NCBI RefSeq assembly: GCF_004283755.1
Contig: NZ_SHMH01000006.1
Coordinates: 186,001-250,000 of the forward strand
DNA: 64,000 nucleotides
From: Pseudoxanthomonas winnipegensis
GTDB taxonomy: Bacteria; Pseudomonadota; Gammaproteobacteria; Xanthomonadales; Xanthomonadaceae
Direction: 5' to 3'
The position numbers and the translations under genes are program-made. Below the pieces are notes generated by a model that did not search any database, was not told where the DNA came from, and worked only from the letters and a program-made list of their open reading frames with translations. How positions within the stretch are numbered: the first letter of the stretch is position 1; each line of letters starts with the position of its first letter. Below, in pieces: positions 45,277 to 54,297 of the stretch.

Positions 45277-46305
45277 ATGAAAGTCCTCGGCATCGAAACC
45301 TCCTGCGACGAGACCGGCGTGGCGGTCTACGACACCGCCCTGGGCGGCGCGGCCGGCCTGCGCGCCCACGCGGTCTACAGCCAGATCGCCCTGCACGCCC
45401 AGTACGGCGGCGTGGTGCCGGAGCTGGCCAGCCGCGACCACGTGCGCAAGCTGCTGCCGTTGATCCGCCAGACCCTTGGCGAGGCCGGCCTGTCCACCCG
45501 CGATCTGGACGGCGTGGCCTATACCGCCGGGCCCGGCCTGGTCGGCGCGCTGCTGGTCGGCGCCGGCGTGGCCCGCGCGCTGGCCTGGGCGCTGGACCTG
45601 CCGGCCATCGGCGTGCACCACATGGAAGGCCACCTGCTGGCGCCGCTGATGGAGGACGACCCGCCCGCGGCGCCGTTCGTCGCACTGCTGGTCTCCGGTG
45701 GGCATACCCAGCTTGTGGCGGTGGACCGGATCGGTGAGTACCGCCTGCTCGGCGAGACCCTGGACGATGCAGCCGGCGAGGCCTTCGACAAGACCGCCAA
45801 GCTGATGGGCCTGCCGTATCCGGGCGGCCCGCAGCTGGCGCGGCTGGCCGAGACCGGCACGCCGGGGGCCTACACCTTCGCCCGGCCGATGACCGACCGC
45901 CCGGGCCTGGATTTCAGCTTCTCCGGCCTGAAGACGCAGGTGCTGCTGGCCTGGCGCGACAGCGACCAGTCCGAGACCACGCGCGCGGATATCGCGCGCG
46001 GCTTCGAGGACGCGGTGGTCGACACCCTGGCGATCAAGTGCCAGCGCGCGCTGGAGGCGGCCGGCAGCGACACGCTGGTGATCGCCGGCGGCGTGGGCGC
46101 CAACAAGCGTCTGCGCGCCAGGCTGCAGGCCATGTGCGAACAGCGCGGCGGCCGCGCCTGCTTCCCGCGCCCGGCGCTGTGCACCGACAACGGCGCGATG
46201 ATCGCCTTCGCCGGCGCCCTGCGCCTGGAAGCCGGCCAGTGCAGCGACGCGCAGGTTCACGTCACCCCGCGCTGGGACATGGCCACGCTGCCGGCGGTGG
46301 CGTGA
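45277..46305 (+). CDS. tsaD: tRNA threonylcarbamoyladenosine synthase subunit TsaD
   Basis: This 342-residue ASKHA-fold protein has the N-terminal [15 protein letters not shown], the metal-binding HHMEGHL with its His pair, the nucleotide loop SGGHTQL, and the late [13 protein letters not shown] and DNGAMIAF. With TsaB, TsaC and TsaE it makes t6A37 in ANN-decoding tRNAs. It is divergent from rpsU, the arrangement found in many bacteria. Confidence 0.97.
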
Positions 46306-46829
46306 CACCGACCAGACGAAAGTCGGGTCTTTCAGGCGCACGATTGGCCATGTGCATTGCCGCCAGCAGCTTGCCGATGCTCGTCGGCGCGACAGCGGTG
46401 GCTGCGACGCCCGACCGGCAGCCGCGCGCCGTCGTGGAAAGGCTGTATCAGGACTTCGCCTGGGAGGCTGTCCTGGAATCGGATACGCCGGGCCTGGCCG
46501 AGCAATCAAAAGACGTGCTGCGGCGCTACTTCACCGCTCGTCTGGCAGGACTCATCGCGGAGGATGCGGCATGCGCGGCGCGGCGCCGAGAGATCTGCCG
46601 CCTGGATTTCGCGCCGCTTTGGGGCTCCCAGGATCCATCCGCAGAAGCGCTCACGCTCACGTCCGCCGATGGCGACACCGTGCGGGTTCAGTACATGGTT
46701 CCGTCAACGCGCGAACACATCGCCCTGTCTTTCCGCGTAGCGAAGACTGCGGACGGTTGGCGCATTGACGACATCCTCTATCCCGACGGTTCTTCACTTG
46801 CCAAACTGCTCTCGGCACCACTGGACTGA
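46302..46829 (+). CDS. Exported DUF3828-like protein
   Basis: This protein of about 175 residues starts at a GTG that overlaps the tsaD stop (GTGA). The first 35 residues form a signal peptide ([13 protein letters not shown] then [15 protein letters not shown], ending AVAA); an ATG at 46350 would lose the basic n-region. The rest ([24 protein letters not shown]-like strands, [11 protein letters not shown] at the end) resembles DUF3828/NTF2-like periplasmic proteins. It has four Cys residues, two of which, CAARRREIC, may form a disulfide. Function unknown. Some of its DNA is less G/C-rich than its neighbours. Confidence 0.65.
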
Positions 46830-46850
46830 ATCTGGCGATCCTGTTCGCAC

Positions 46851-47570
46851 ATGACCGACGACAACGCTTCCAATCCCCGCATCCAGCTCGAGCCTTCGTG
46901 GAAGGCGCGGGTGGGCGATTGGCTGCTGCGGCCGGAGATGCAGGCGCTGTCGGCGTTCCTGCGTCAGCGCAAGCAGGCCGGGGCGCATGTGTTTCCGCCG
47001 GGGCCGCGGATCTTCGCGGCGTTCGATGCCACGCCGTTCGAGGCGGTCAAGGTGGTGATCCTGGGCCAGGATCCGTATCACGGCGCCGGGCAGGCGCACG
47101 GGCTGTGCTTCTCGGTGCTGCCGGGCGTGCCGGTGCCGCCGTCGCTGCAGAACATCTACAAGGAGCTGGCCAGCGACATCGGCTTCACTCCGCCGGATCA
47201 CGGTTGCCTGATGCCGTGGGCGCGCCATGGCGTGCTGCTGCTCAACTCGGTGCTGACGGTCGAGGAGGGCCGCGCCGGCGCGCATCAGGGCAAGGGCTGG
47301 GAGGGTTTCACCGACCATGTGATCCAGACGCTGGCGCAGGAGCGCGAGCATCTGGTGTTCCTGCTCTGGGGCAGCTATGCGCAGGCCAAGGGCAAGGTGA
47401 TCGATCCGCGCCGGCATCGGGTGCTGAAGGCGCCGCATCCTTCGCCGCTGTCGGCGCACCGCGGCTTTTTGGGCTGCCGGCATTTCTCGCAGGCCAACGA
47501 GTATCTCGATCGGCATGGGTTGGGGGCGGTGGACTGGCGTCTGCCGCCGCGGGCGCAGTTGGCGCTTTAG
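46851..47570 (+). CDS. ung: Uracil-DNA glycosylase
   Basis: This 239-residue protein has all family 1 UDG motifs: [18 protein letters not shown] with the catalytic Asp, the NSVLTVEEG-containing uracil pocket (LLLNSVLTV), FLLWGSYAQ, and [18 protein letters not shown] with the catalytic His. It removes uracil from DNA in base excision repair. The usual Tyr after SPLSA is His here, a minor change. Confidence 0.96.
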   Translation: MTDDNASNPRIQLEPSWKARVGDWLLRPEMQALSAFLRQRKQAGAHVFPPGPRIFAAFDATPFEAVKVVILGQDPYHGAGQAHGLCFSVLPGVPVPPSLQNIYKELASDIGFTPPDHGCLMPWARHGVLLLNSVLTVEEGRAGAHQGKGWEGFTDHVIQTLAQEREHLVFLLWGSYAQAKGKVIDPRRHRVLKAPHPSPLSAHRGFLGCRHFSQANEYLDRHGLGAVDWRLPPRAQLAL

Positions 47571-47657
47571 GGCTTCCGGTAGAAGCGCCTCTGTTGTTTC
47601 CCGCTTGGCGGGGAACGACTTCTTGCTCAGCCTTTTCCTGAGGCGCTCGCATTCTGC

Positions 47658-47720
47658 TTCTGCCCCCTCCCTTTGGCCGCAGGCCAAGGGGAGGGATGGG
47701 GAGGGGTGCTCTTCGCGGGG
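47658..47720. repeat. CCCTCCCTTT hairpin repeat (copy B)
   Basis: CCCTCCCTTTGGCC (47665-47678) pairs with GGCCAAGGGGAGGG (47682-47695) around GCA. The downstream GGGGAGGGGTGCTCTTCGCG matches the same position in copy A at 38498-38575. Confidence 0.7.
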
Positions 47721-47859
47721 AAGTCAAAAGCAAGAGCACCCCCTCCCAACCTCCCCCTTCGCTTCGCGAAAGGTGAGGGGCTGTTCTGGACTTCGGGGGG
47801 ACGAGGGGGGCTGTGGGTGGCTCCGCTTCGTCTGCGTGCCGAGAAAGGTGTGAGGCTTT

Positions 47860-47889
47860 GCGGCTGCGGCTGCGGCTGCGGCTGCGGCT
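47860..47889. repeat. Hexanucleotide microsatellite (GCGGCT)5
   Basis: Five uninterrupted copies of GCGGCT lie about 57 bases beyond the stop codon of the convergent DUF2059 gene. Confidence 0.8.
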
Positions 47890-47945
47890 GGCGGCAAGCT
47901 CGCGGACGCCGTCTTCAGGGCTGCCGCCCTGCGCCGGGTGCGGCG

Positions 47946-48686
47946 CTACGAGGCCTTCTTGGTCGTGGTGGTCTTCTTGGCCGGGGTCTTGCTGGTGGTG
48001 GCCTTCTTGGTGGTGCTGGCCTTGGTCGAGCCGGACTTGCTGCTGCTCGACTTGCTGGAGCTGGACTTCTTCGTGCTCGACTTGGTGCTCGACTTCTTGC
48101 TGGTCGAGGTGGCCTTCTTGCGGGTGCTGCTGGTCGTGGCCGACTTGCGGCGCTCCTCCGGCGGGGACACCGGCGGGGCGGGCAGGGGCTCGGCCGAGAC
48201 GGTCTTGACCTCGGCCTGCAGCGCCTCGAGCTGCGGGATCATCTTCTGCTGGATGCCGACCATCAGGCTCTGCATCACCGCCGGCGTGCGGTCCAGCAGG
48301 CGCTGGCCGGCCTTGCTCTCGTAGAACTTGGTCATCGCCTTGACGTCGTCGTCGTCGAAGGTCTTGCGGTACACGTCCAGATAGACCGGGCGCATCTGCT
48401 CCCAGGCCAGCGACTGGCGCACGATCTCGGAGGTCTTGGCCTGGATCTGCTGGATCTCGGCCTGCTGCTGCGGGGTCAGCGTCTTGCCCTGGGTCAGCTG
48501 GGCGAACTGCTCGCGCTGCATGGCCTCGACCTGGGGCTGGATCGCCGCCAGCATGCTCTGCGCGCGCGAGGCGGCCAGCAGTCGGTCGATCTCCTCGTCG
48601 GTCGGCACGCGGGCCAGCGCGGGCGCGCAGACCGCCGCCAGCAGGGACAGCAACAACAGGACGGACGTGAATCGACGGCGTGGCAT
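47946..48686 (-). CDS. Exported DUF2059 protein with a Lys/Ser/Thr-rich histone-like tail
   Basis: This 246-residue protein has a signal peptide (about residues 1-25, LAAVCAPALA) and a helical DUF2059 domain (about 28-165) with MRPVYLDVYRKTFDDDDVKAM, the family's core. The last 70 residues consist almost only of Lys, Ser, Thr, Ala and Arg, in blocks such as STKKSSSSKSSSSKSGSTK. Such tails are otherwise seen on histone H1-like DNA-binding proteins. Why one follows an export signal is unclear: it could bind DNA, LPS, teichoic or peptidoglycan anions outside the cell. The ATG at 48686 gives a full signal peptide. Confidence 0.82.
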   Translation of the reverse strand: MPRRRFTSVLLLLSLLAAVCAPALARVPTDEEIDRLLAASRAQSMLAAIQPQVEAMQREQFAQLTQGKTLTPQQQAEIQQIQAKTSEIVRQSLAWEQMRPVYLDVYRKTFDDDDVKAMTKFYESKAGQRLLDRTPAVMQSLMVGIQQKMIPQLEALQAEVKTVSAEPLPAPPVSPPEERRKSATTSSTRKKATSTSKKSSTKSSTKKSSSSKSSSSKSGSTKASTTKKATTSKTPAKKTTTTKKAS

Positions 48687-48909
48687 GTGGATCTCGAAAA
48701 GGCGCGCAACGTGACCGGCGATGGTGCCGAGCCGGCGCGGGGTGCGTGTAAAAATTTCACTAAGCAAGGGCGGCGATTCTGCGTCGGTTCGCCTCGCTCG
48801 CAAAGCGCGATGACAGACTCGTCAGGTGCGCGCGCGGGCCGGGGTTCAGGACCGCGATGGGCGCCGGCCCGCATGTCGCGGCATCGCACGGCGTGTCATC
48901 GCCTTGTCC

Positions 48910-48915
48910 TACAAT
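48910..48915 (+). promoter_or_regulatory. Putative -10 box (TACAAT) seven bases before the arfB ATG
   Basis: TACAAT ends seven bases before the ATG at 48923, as at the ubiJ, oleC and truC starts. TTGTCC directly before it is not at -35 spacing. Confidence 0.4.
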
Positions 48916-48922
48916 CGCGGCC

Positions 48923-49354
48923 ATGCCGGCCGGTTCCCTCCAGATCACCCCTGCGCTGTCGATCCCCGAGGAGGAGCTGGTCGAGCGTTTCGTGCGCGCC
49001 AGCGGCGCCGGCGGGCAGAACGTCAACAAGGTGTCCAGCGCGGTGGAGCTGCGTTTCGACGTGGCCGGCTCGCCGTCGCTGCCCGAGGCCCTGCGCAGCC
49101 GCCTGCTGGCGCGTCGCGACCGGCGCCTGACCGACGAGGGGGTGCTGGTGATCGACGCGCAGCGCTTCCGCACCCAGGACCGCAACCGCCAGGACGCACG
49201 CGAGCGCCTGGCCGACATCATCGCCGCCAGCCTGTCGGTGCCCAAGGCGCGCGTGGCGACCCGACCGAGCCGCGCCTCCAAGCTGCGCCGGCTGGATGAG
49301 AAGAAGACCCGTGGCCAGATCAAGCGCAACCGGACCGCACGTGACTGGGACTGA
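48923..49354 (+). CDS. arfB: Alternative ribosome-rescue factor ArfB
   Basis: This 143-residue protein has the release-factor GGQ motif (Gly30-Gly31-Gln32, SGAGGQNVNK) but no codon-recognition domain, and ends in a basic tail (about 110-140, KLRRLDEKKTRGQIKRNR) that enters the empty mRNA channel. It hydrolyses peptidyl-tRNA on stalled ribosomes. Length and tail fit ArfB/YaeJ. The next gene starts within or just after its end. Confidence 0.93.
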   Translation: MPAGSLQITPALSIPEEELVERFVRASGAGGQNVNKVSSAVELRFDVAGSPSLPEALRSRLLARRDRRLTDEGVLVIDAQRFRTQDRNRQDARERLADIIAASLSVPKARVATRPSRASKLRRLDEKKTRGQIKRNRTARDWD

Positions 49355-49379
49355 CCCGACCCCGAGGCCGCCGGGCCAG

Positions 49380-49961
49380 ATGCCGGCCCCCCCCCGCAAC
49401 ATGCCGCGTGTGAAGCCCAACCGCTTCAACCGCTGGTGCGCGCGCACGCTGTTGCGCCTGAGCGGCTGGCGCATCGCCGGCGAGCTGCCGGACATCCCCA
49501 AGCTAGTGATGATCGTGGCCCCGCATTCGTCCAACTGGGACGGGCTGTGGGGCATGGCGGCCAAGATCGCGATGGGCTTCGAGGTCAAGGTGCTGGCCAA
49601 GGCCAGCCTGTTCTGGTGGCCGCTGTCGATCCTGCTGCACAAGCTGGGCGTGGTGCCGGTGGATCGTGCCAACGCCGGCGGTGTGGTCAGCACCGCGGTG
49701 GACACCATCCGCCGCAGCGAGCGCATCTGGTTCGTGGTCACCCCCGAGGGCACGCGCAACCGCGTGGACAAGTGGAAGGCGGGCTTCTGGAAGATCGCCC
49801 GCGCCGCCGATGTGCCGGTGCTGATGGCCTACTTCCACTACCCCGAGAAGATCATCGGCCTGGGGCCGGTGTTCCACACCAGCGCCGACATGGAGGCCGA
49901 CATGGCCGCCATCCGCGCCTGGTACCGGCCGTGGATGGGCAAGACGCGCGGCACTGTCTGA
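49380..49961 (+). CDS. Lysophospholipid acyltransferase family protein
   Basis: This protein of about 193 residues has the HX4D motif in APHSSNWDGLWG and the block III motif TPEGTRNRVDKWKAGF, typical of 1-acylglycerol-3-phosphate acyltransferases (PlsC-like). Hydrophobic patches around residues 55-90 suggest membrane association. The start is uncertain: ATGs at 49380 and 49401 are in frame on either side of a run of nine C at 49387-49395, and the frame is open back into arfB. Substrate not readable; a lyso-lipid is expected. Confidence 0.85.
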   Translation: MPAPPRNMPRVKPNRFNRWCARTLLRLSGWRIAGELPDIPKLVMIVAPHSSNWDGLWGMAAKIAMGFEVKVLAKASLFWWPLSILLHKLGVVPVDRANAGGVVSTAVDTIRRSERIWFVVTPEGTRNRVDKWKAGFWKIARAADVPVLMAYFHYPEKIIGLGPVFHTSADMEADMAAIRAWYRPWMGKTRGTV

Positions 49962-49973
49962 GGAACCGGCGGA

Positions 49974-50044
49974 GAGGAACGAGGCGCGAGTGAGCGCGGA
50001 GCTTCGACCCGCGCTCTGGCGCGCGCGCGCGTTCCTCGTTCCTC
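49974..50044. repeat. Inverted repeat between convergent acyltransferase and TonB receptor genes
   Basis: GAGGAACGAGG (49974-49984) is repeated in inverse at 50034-50044, enclosing a very G/C-rich sequence that can fold further. It may end transcription from both sides. Confidence 0.6.
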
Positions 50045-50056
50045 AGCACGCGGTTC

Positions 50057-53000
50057 TCACAAGGCCTTGCCGCCGAACTTGTAGGTGAAGTCCAGATACA
50101 GGCTGCGCCCCAGCGAATCGAACCAGGACACGTCGTAGTACGGATAGGCGGTGTAGCTGGCGTCCTTGGGCGGCATCTTGTCCAGCACGTTGTTGACCGT
50201 CAGCGACAGGCGCGCGCGGTCGCCGAACTGCCGCGACAGCGACAGGTTGTAGCGCCAGGTCGCCTCGACCCACGGGCTCTGGCCCGAGTCCTCGTCGAAG
50301 TCCTGGTCGTAGGAGGCGTAGTTGGGCAGCTTGCCCAGGCGCTGGCCGTACACGGTGGCCGACCAGGCGGCCTTGCTCCAGCCCAGGCTGGCGCTGGTCT
50401 TGGTGCGCGGGATGTCGTAGCCGCTGTTGATGGCGAACTCGTCCACCATCGGATCGCCGGCATAGACCTGGATGTCGTGGCGGTGCACCCAGGTGTAGTC
50501 CAGGCCCAGCGTGAACAGGCCCAGGCCGGTGTCCAGCTTCCAGTGCGCGGCCAGGTCGGCGCCGGAGGTGCGTTCGCGGGCGATGTTGATCGGTTCGACG
50601 GACACGCCGTAGAGCTTGCCGTCCGCCAGCCGGGTGACGCGCGAGAGCGCGTCCACGCAGGTACCCGAGCTGAGCGGGACCGCGCCGGTGAGGCAGTCGC
50701 GCTCGTTGCGCAGGACCACGTCCACGCGCAGGTCCTGCACCTGGTCGCGCATGTCGATGTCGAACCAGTCCAGCGAGATGTCGAAGCTTGGCGTGGGCGA
50801 GAACACCAGGCCGGCGGTCCACGCGGTGCTGGTCTCCGGCTTGAGGTCGCGGTTGCCCACGCGCGTGCGCACGATGCCCTCGTCGCCGTAGCTGCAGTCC
50901 TCGTACGGCGTGCCGGCCTCCTCGGTGTCGCAGCGGTAGTAGTCCACGCCGGAGGTCTCGTCCTCGCCTTCCTGGGCGAACAGGTAGTGCAGGTCCGGCG
51001 CGCGGAAGGCGGTGCCGTAGGAGCCGCGCAGCAGCAGCGCGTCGATCGGGCGCCATTCCACGCCCGCGCTCCAGGTCGGCTTGTCGATGCTGCGGCCGGC
51101 GAAGCGGTACTGGTCGAAGCGCCCGGCCAGGCTCAGGTTGAGGCGCTCCAGCAGCGGCAGGCGCAGTTCGCTGGCCACCGCCCAGCGGTTGCGGCTGCCG
51201 TGGCCGTCGGAGTCCTTCCAGCTGTAGTAGTAGTCCTGCGTGGCCAGCGGATCGGGCTTGAGGTCGTAGCCCTGGCTGCCGAGCTCGGCGGTGGCCGACA
51301 GCCCGGCCGGTCCGCCGGGCAGGCCGAACAGCGCGGTGTTGGTCAGGGTGAAGGCCAGCGTGTCGTTGCGCGACTCGGGGTGGTAGGTGGAGCGCGCGAA
51401 GATGCCGTCGTACTCGGCGCGGGTCAGCGGGGTGTACAGGCGCGCCGGATCGGCGTTGTAGATGGGATAGCCCGAGTCCTCGTCGATGCCCAGCATCGTC
51501 CCCAGGAACAGGTCGTTGGCCTTGGACGCCACGATCTGCGGCCAGCTCACCGCCAGCGAGTACTGCGAATGCGACAGCGAGGCCTCCCAGTCCCAGGCCT
51601 GGCCGAACCGGCCGGCCAGGCCGGTGGTGAGGCTGAAGGTCTTCTGCCGGTTGCGGACCGTGCCGGTGTTCAGCCCGCCCATTTCCTCGGGCGTGAACTG
51701 GCGCTGCCAGTACTCCACCTGCTCGGTGGCCTGGTTGTAGAAGTAGCCGTCCTTCTGCCCGTTGGGCTGCTGGTAGGACCAACTGCGCACGTCCCGGAAC
51801 AGGTCGATGGTGTGGTAGCCGGCCTGCACGTCGGCGAACCAGCGCAGCCCGTCGCCGAAGTCGTAGTTGAAGCTGCCGTAGGCGTTGAGCCCCTCGCGTT
51901 TGCTGATGATGGTGCCGTAGCCGATCGCCTTGTCGCTGCCGCAGTAGTAGCCGGGGCCGTAGTCGTCCAGCGCGGGATCGTAGTCGCCGTAACGCGGGCG
52001 CGAGGCGTAGTAGGTGGAGTGGCCGTTGAAGCGGGCCAGCGCCTCGCAGGTGTCCCGGCCCGGGTCGAGGTAGGTGTCGTAGTAGTCGGTGCGCAGGAAG
52101 CCGCGGCGCGCGATCCGGCCGCTGGCCACGGGGGAATCCTGCGAGGAGTCCTGGATGCCGCGCTGATAGGCCCACAGCGGGTTTTGTCCGGTGTACTCCA
52201 GTCCGTACACCGCGCTGAAGGCGCCGCGCTCGAAGCCGCTGGAGATGCTCAGGTCGAACGAGTCGGCATCGCCGCGGCTGGTGGTGCCGAAGCGGTAGTC
52301 CACGGTGGTGCCGTCGGCGTGCTTCTTCAGGATGAAGTTGACCACGCCGGAGATCGCGTCCGAGCCGTACACCGCCGAGGCGCTGCCGCTGAGGATCTCG
52401 ATGCGCTCGATCATCCCCAGCGGGATGTTGGAGATGTCGGTGAAGTTGCTGCGGCCCTTGAACGGCAGCGGGAAGTCGGCGATGCGGCGGCCGTTGACCA
52501 GCACCAGGGTGTGGTTGGGCCCCAGCCCGCGCAGGTCCACCTGCTGGGCGCCGGGCGAGAAGTCCGCGCCGTTGGCCGACTGCTGGCTCTGGGTCTCGCC
52601 GCCGTTCTGGGTGATCGCGCGCAGCACGTCGGGCACGGTGGTGAAGCCCTTGGCCTTGATGTCCTCGGCGGTGATGGTGGTGATCGGCGCAGGACCCTCG
52701 ACCTGGGCGCGCGGGATGCGCGAGCCGGTGACCTGCAGGCGCTCCAGGTCGGTCGGGGCGTCGCTGTCGGCCTGCGGCGCGGGCGCGGGCTTCGGGCGCG
52801 CGCCGGGCGCAGGCCGCGGGGTCGCGTCCTGGCGGGCGATCAGCAGGGCGCCGGAGGCGTCGCGCCGGGCGACCAGGCCGCTGCCTTCGAGCAGGCGCTC
52901 GGCGGCCTGCGCCGGGCTCAGCTCGCCGCGCACGCCGCGGGTCTGCAGGCCGGCCAGCTGCTCGGGGCGGTAGAGCAGCTGCGCGCCGGTCTGGCGCGAG

Positions 53001-53125
53001 AGCGCCTGCAAGGCGCCGTCCAGGCTGCCGGCCGGGATGTCCAGTTGGCTGGCGGCCTGGGCCTGGGCGGACAGGGCCGCCGCACAGGCAGCGCTCAACA
53101 GCAGCGTTCGCAGCTTGGAATGCAT
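50057..53125 (-). CDS. STN-domain TonB-dependent receptor (signal-transducing) beside the cyanophycinase fusion
   Basis: This 1022-residue receptor has a signal peptide (about residues 1-24). An STN secretin-like domain follows (about 28-100, LDIPAGSLDGALQALSRQTG), which in FecA-type receptors contacts the periplasmic domain of a FecR anti-sigma factor. A Pro/Ala linker leads to the plug with QVTGSRIPR and VLVNGRRIADFP, and a 22-strand barrel ends in LDFTYKFGGKAL. The N-terminal signal domain and the sigma/anti-sigma genes just upstream on the same strand show that it both senses and imports its substrate. Extracellular loops contain several Cys and many Asp/Tyr residues. The neighbouring degradative enzyme suggests that the substrate is a beta-aspartyl peptide. 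GGGGAGAG lies before the ATG. Confidence 0.92.
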   Translation of the reverse strand: MHSKLRTLLLSAACAAALSAQAQAASQLDIPAGSLDGALQALSRQTGAQLLYRPEQLAGLQTRGVRGELSPAQAAERLLEGSGLVARRDASGALLIARQDATPRPAPGARPKPAPAPQADSDAPTDLERLQVTGSRIPRAQVEGPAPITTITAEDIKAKGFTTVPDVLRAITQNGGETQSQQSANGADFSPGAQQVDLRGLGPNHTLVLVNGRRIADFPLPFKGRSNFTDISNIPLGMIERIEILSGSASAVYGSDAISGVVNFILKKHADGTTVDYRFGTTSRGDADSFDLSISSGFERGAFSAVYGLEYTGQNPLWAYQRGIQDSSQDSPVASGRIARRGFLRTDYYDTYLDPGRDTCEALARFNGHSTYYASRPRYGDYDPALDDYGPGYYCGSDKAIGYGTIISKREGLNAYGSFNYDFGDGLRWFADVQAGYHTIDLFRDVRSWSYQQPNGQKDGYFYNQATEQVEYWQRQFTPEEMGGLNTGTVRNRQKTFSLTTGLAGRFGQAWDWEASLSHSQYSLAVSWPQIVASKANDLFLGTMLGIDEDSGYPIYNADPARLYTPLTRAEYDGIFARSTYHPESRNDTLAFTLTNTALFGLPGGPAGLSATAELGSQGYDLKPDPLATQDYYYSWKDSDGHGSRNRWAVASELRLPLLERLNLSLAGRFDQYRFAGRSIDKPTWSAGVEWRPIDALLLRGSYGTAFRAPDLHYLFAQEGEDETSGVDYYRCDTEEAGTPYEDCSYGDEGIVRTRVGNRDLKPETSTAWTAGLVFSPTPSFDISLDWFDIDMRDQVQDLRVDVVLRNERDCLTGAVPLSSGTCVDALSRVTRLADGKLYGVSVEPINIARERTSGADLAAHWKLDTGLGLFTLGLDYTWVHRHDIQVYAGDPMVDEFAINSGYDIPRTKTSASLGWSKAAWSATVYGQRLGKLPNYASYDQDFDEDSGQSPWVEATWRYNLSLSRQFGDRARLSLTVNNVLDKMPPKDASYTAYPYYDVSWFDSLGRSLYLDFTYKFGGKAL

Positions 53126-53226
53126 TCGACTCTCCCCAGAGTGGCGGGCGTGCGGGGGGCGCGCCCATGCAAGGCTCAGGACGAACAAGTCCGCCACTCC
53201 CCCCACGCGATCGACGCGCGGCGTGC

Positions 53227-54297
53227 TCAGCGGCTGTGCAGCAGCACCGTCCCGGGGCGGCGTTCGGCGTGCACGGGGAAGCCGCGTTCGAGCAGGCGCA
53301 CGAAGCCGTCGGCGTTGTCCCACTGGAAGGTGCCCGACACCCGCAACGCGGCGGCGCGGGCGTCGGCCACCACCAGCTTGTGCGCGTTGTAGCGATTGAA
53401 TTCGGCCACCGCCTCGCCCAGGGCTGTGTCGCGGAAGCTCAGCAGGCCGCCGCGCCAGTCCAGCGCGGCCTCGGCCTCGGCCACCGGCACGCTGCGCACC
53501 AGCACCCCGTCCGGACCAGCGATGGCGATGCTGCCGGCCGGCAGCAGCGTGGTCGGGGCGGGGCGGTCGCCGTGGTCGTCCGATTCCAGCCGCACCGTGC
53601 CTTCGGTGACGACCACGCGGGTGGTGGCGCCGTCGCGGCGTACCGAGAAGCGCGTGCCCACCGCCACCGCGCGGCGTTCGCCGGCCTCGACCACGAACGG
53701 CCGGTCGGCGTCCTTGGCCACCTCGAAGTAGGCCTCGCCGCGTTTCAGCGCGATGCGCCGGCGCGCGGCCGACAGCGCGACCTCGATCAGGCTGTCGCTG
53801 CTGAGAGTGGCGCGCGAGCCGTCGGACAGCGCCACCGGCTGCAGCTGGCCCAGCGCGCTGGCATAACTCGCGCTTTCGGTGACCGCGTAGTGCCTCCAGC
53901 CGGCGCCGGCCACGCCCAGGGCGAGCAGCAGCACGGCCGCGCCGGCCAGCAGGGCAGGCCAGCGGCGGTGGGAGCGCGCGGGGCGCGGGGCGAAGACCAC
54001 CTGCGACAGGTCGGCGCCCGGGCCGGGGGCCGCGGCGGGTGCGGTGGGCGGTGCCGCCGTGGACGACCAGGCGCCGCGCGGCGGCACCGTGCCCGGCGCC
54101 ACCCCGGCGCCGAGCGCGGCCAGGCGCCCGCTTTGCTCCCAGGCCGCCTCCAGCCGCAGGAAGGCGATGCGGTGCGCGGTGGCCTGCGCCAGCCAGGCTT
54201 CCAGCGCGTCCTGTGCCTGGGTGTCCCAGTCCCCGCAGTCGCGCCGCGCCAGCCACGCGGCCGCGCGCGACTCAATCCTGGCGCTGTCCGTCGACAT
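53227..54297 (-). CDS. FecR-like anti-sigma factor
   Basis: This 356-residue protein has an N-terminal cytoplasmic sigma-binding domain (DUF4880-like, RIESRAAAWLARRDCGDWD). One transmembrane helix (about 118-138, WPALLAGAAVLLLALGVAGAG) leads to the periplasmic FecR domain with RGEAYFEVAKDADRPFVVEAG and GTRFSVR, and an STN-like end. It holds the sigma factor inactive until the receptor signals. Its start overlaps the sigma gene by 26 bases, and the receptor gene follows 101 bases downstream. Confidence 0.93.
   Translation of the reverse strand: MSTDSARIESRAAAWLARRDCGDWDTQAQDALEAWLAQATAHRIAFLRLEAAWEQSGRLAALGAGVAPGTVPPRGAWSSTAAPPTAPAAAPGPGADLSQVVFAPRPARSHRRWPALLAGAAVLLLALGVAGAGWRHYAVTESASYASALGQLQPVALSDGSRATLSSDSLIEVALSAARRRIALKRGEAYFEVAKDADRPFVVEAGERRAVAVGTRFSVRRDGATTRVVVTEGTVRLESDDHGDRPAPTTLLPAGSIAIAGPDGVLVRSVPVAEAEAALDWRGGLLSFRDTALGEAVAEFNRYNAHKLVVADARAAALRVSGTFQWDNADGFVRLLERGFPVHAERRPGTVLLHSR

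Larger units (their letters stand above)
47571..47945. other. Repeat-bearing intergenic region between ung and the DUF2059 gene
   Basis: No gene is recognised in these 375 bases. It holds a 14-bp stem hairpin at 47665-47695, part of a repeat family also present at 38498. A second GC hairpin with CCCCTTCGCTTCGCGAAAGG lies near 47755. A (GCGGCT)5 microsatellite occupies 47860-47889. Confidence 0.6.
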
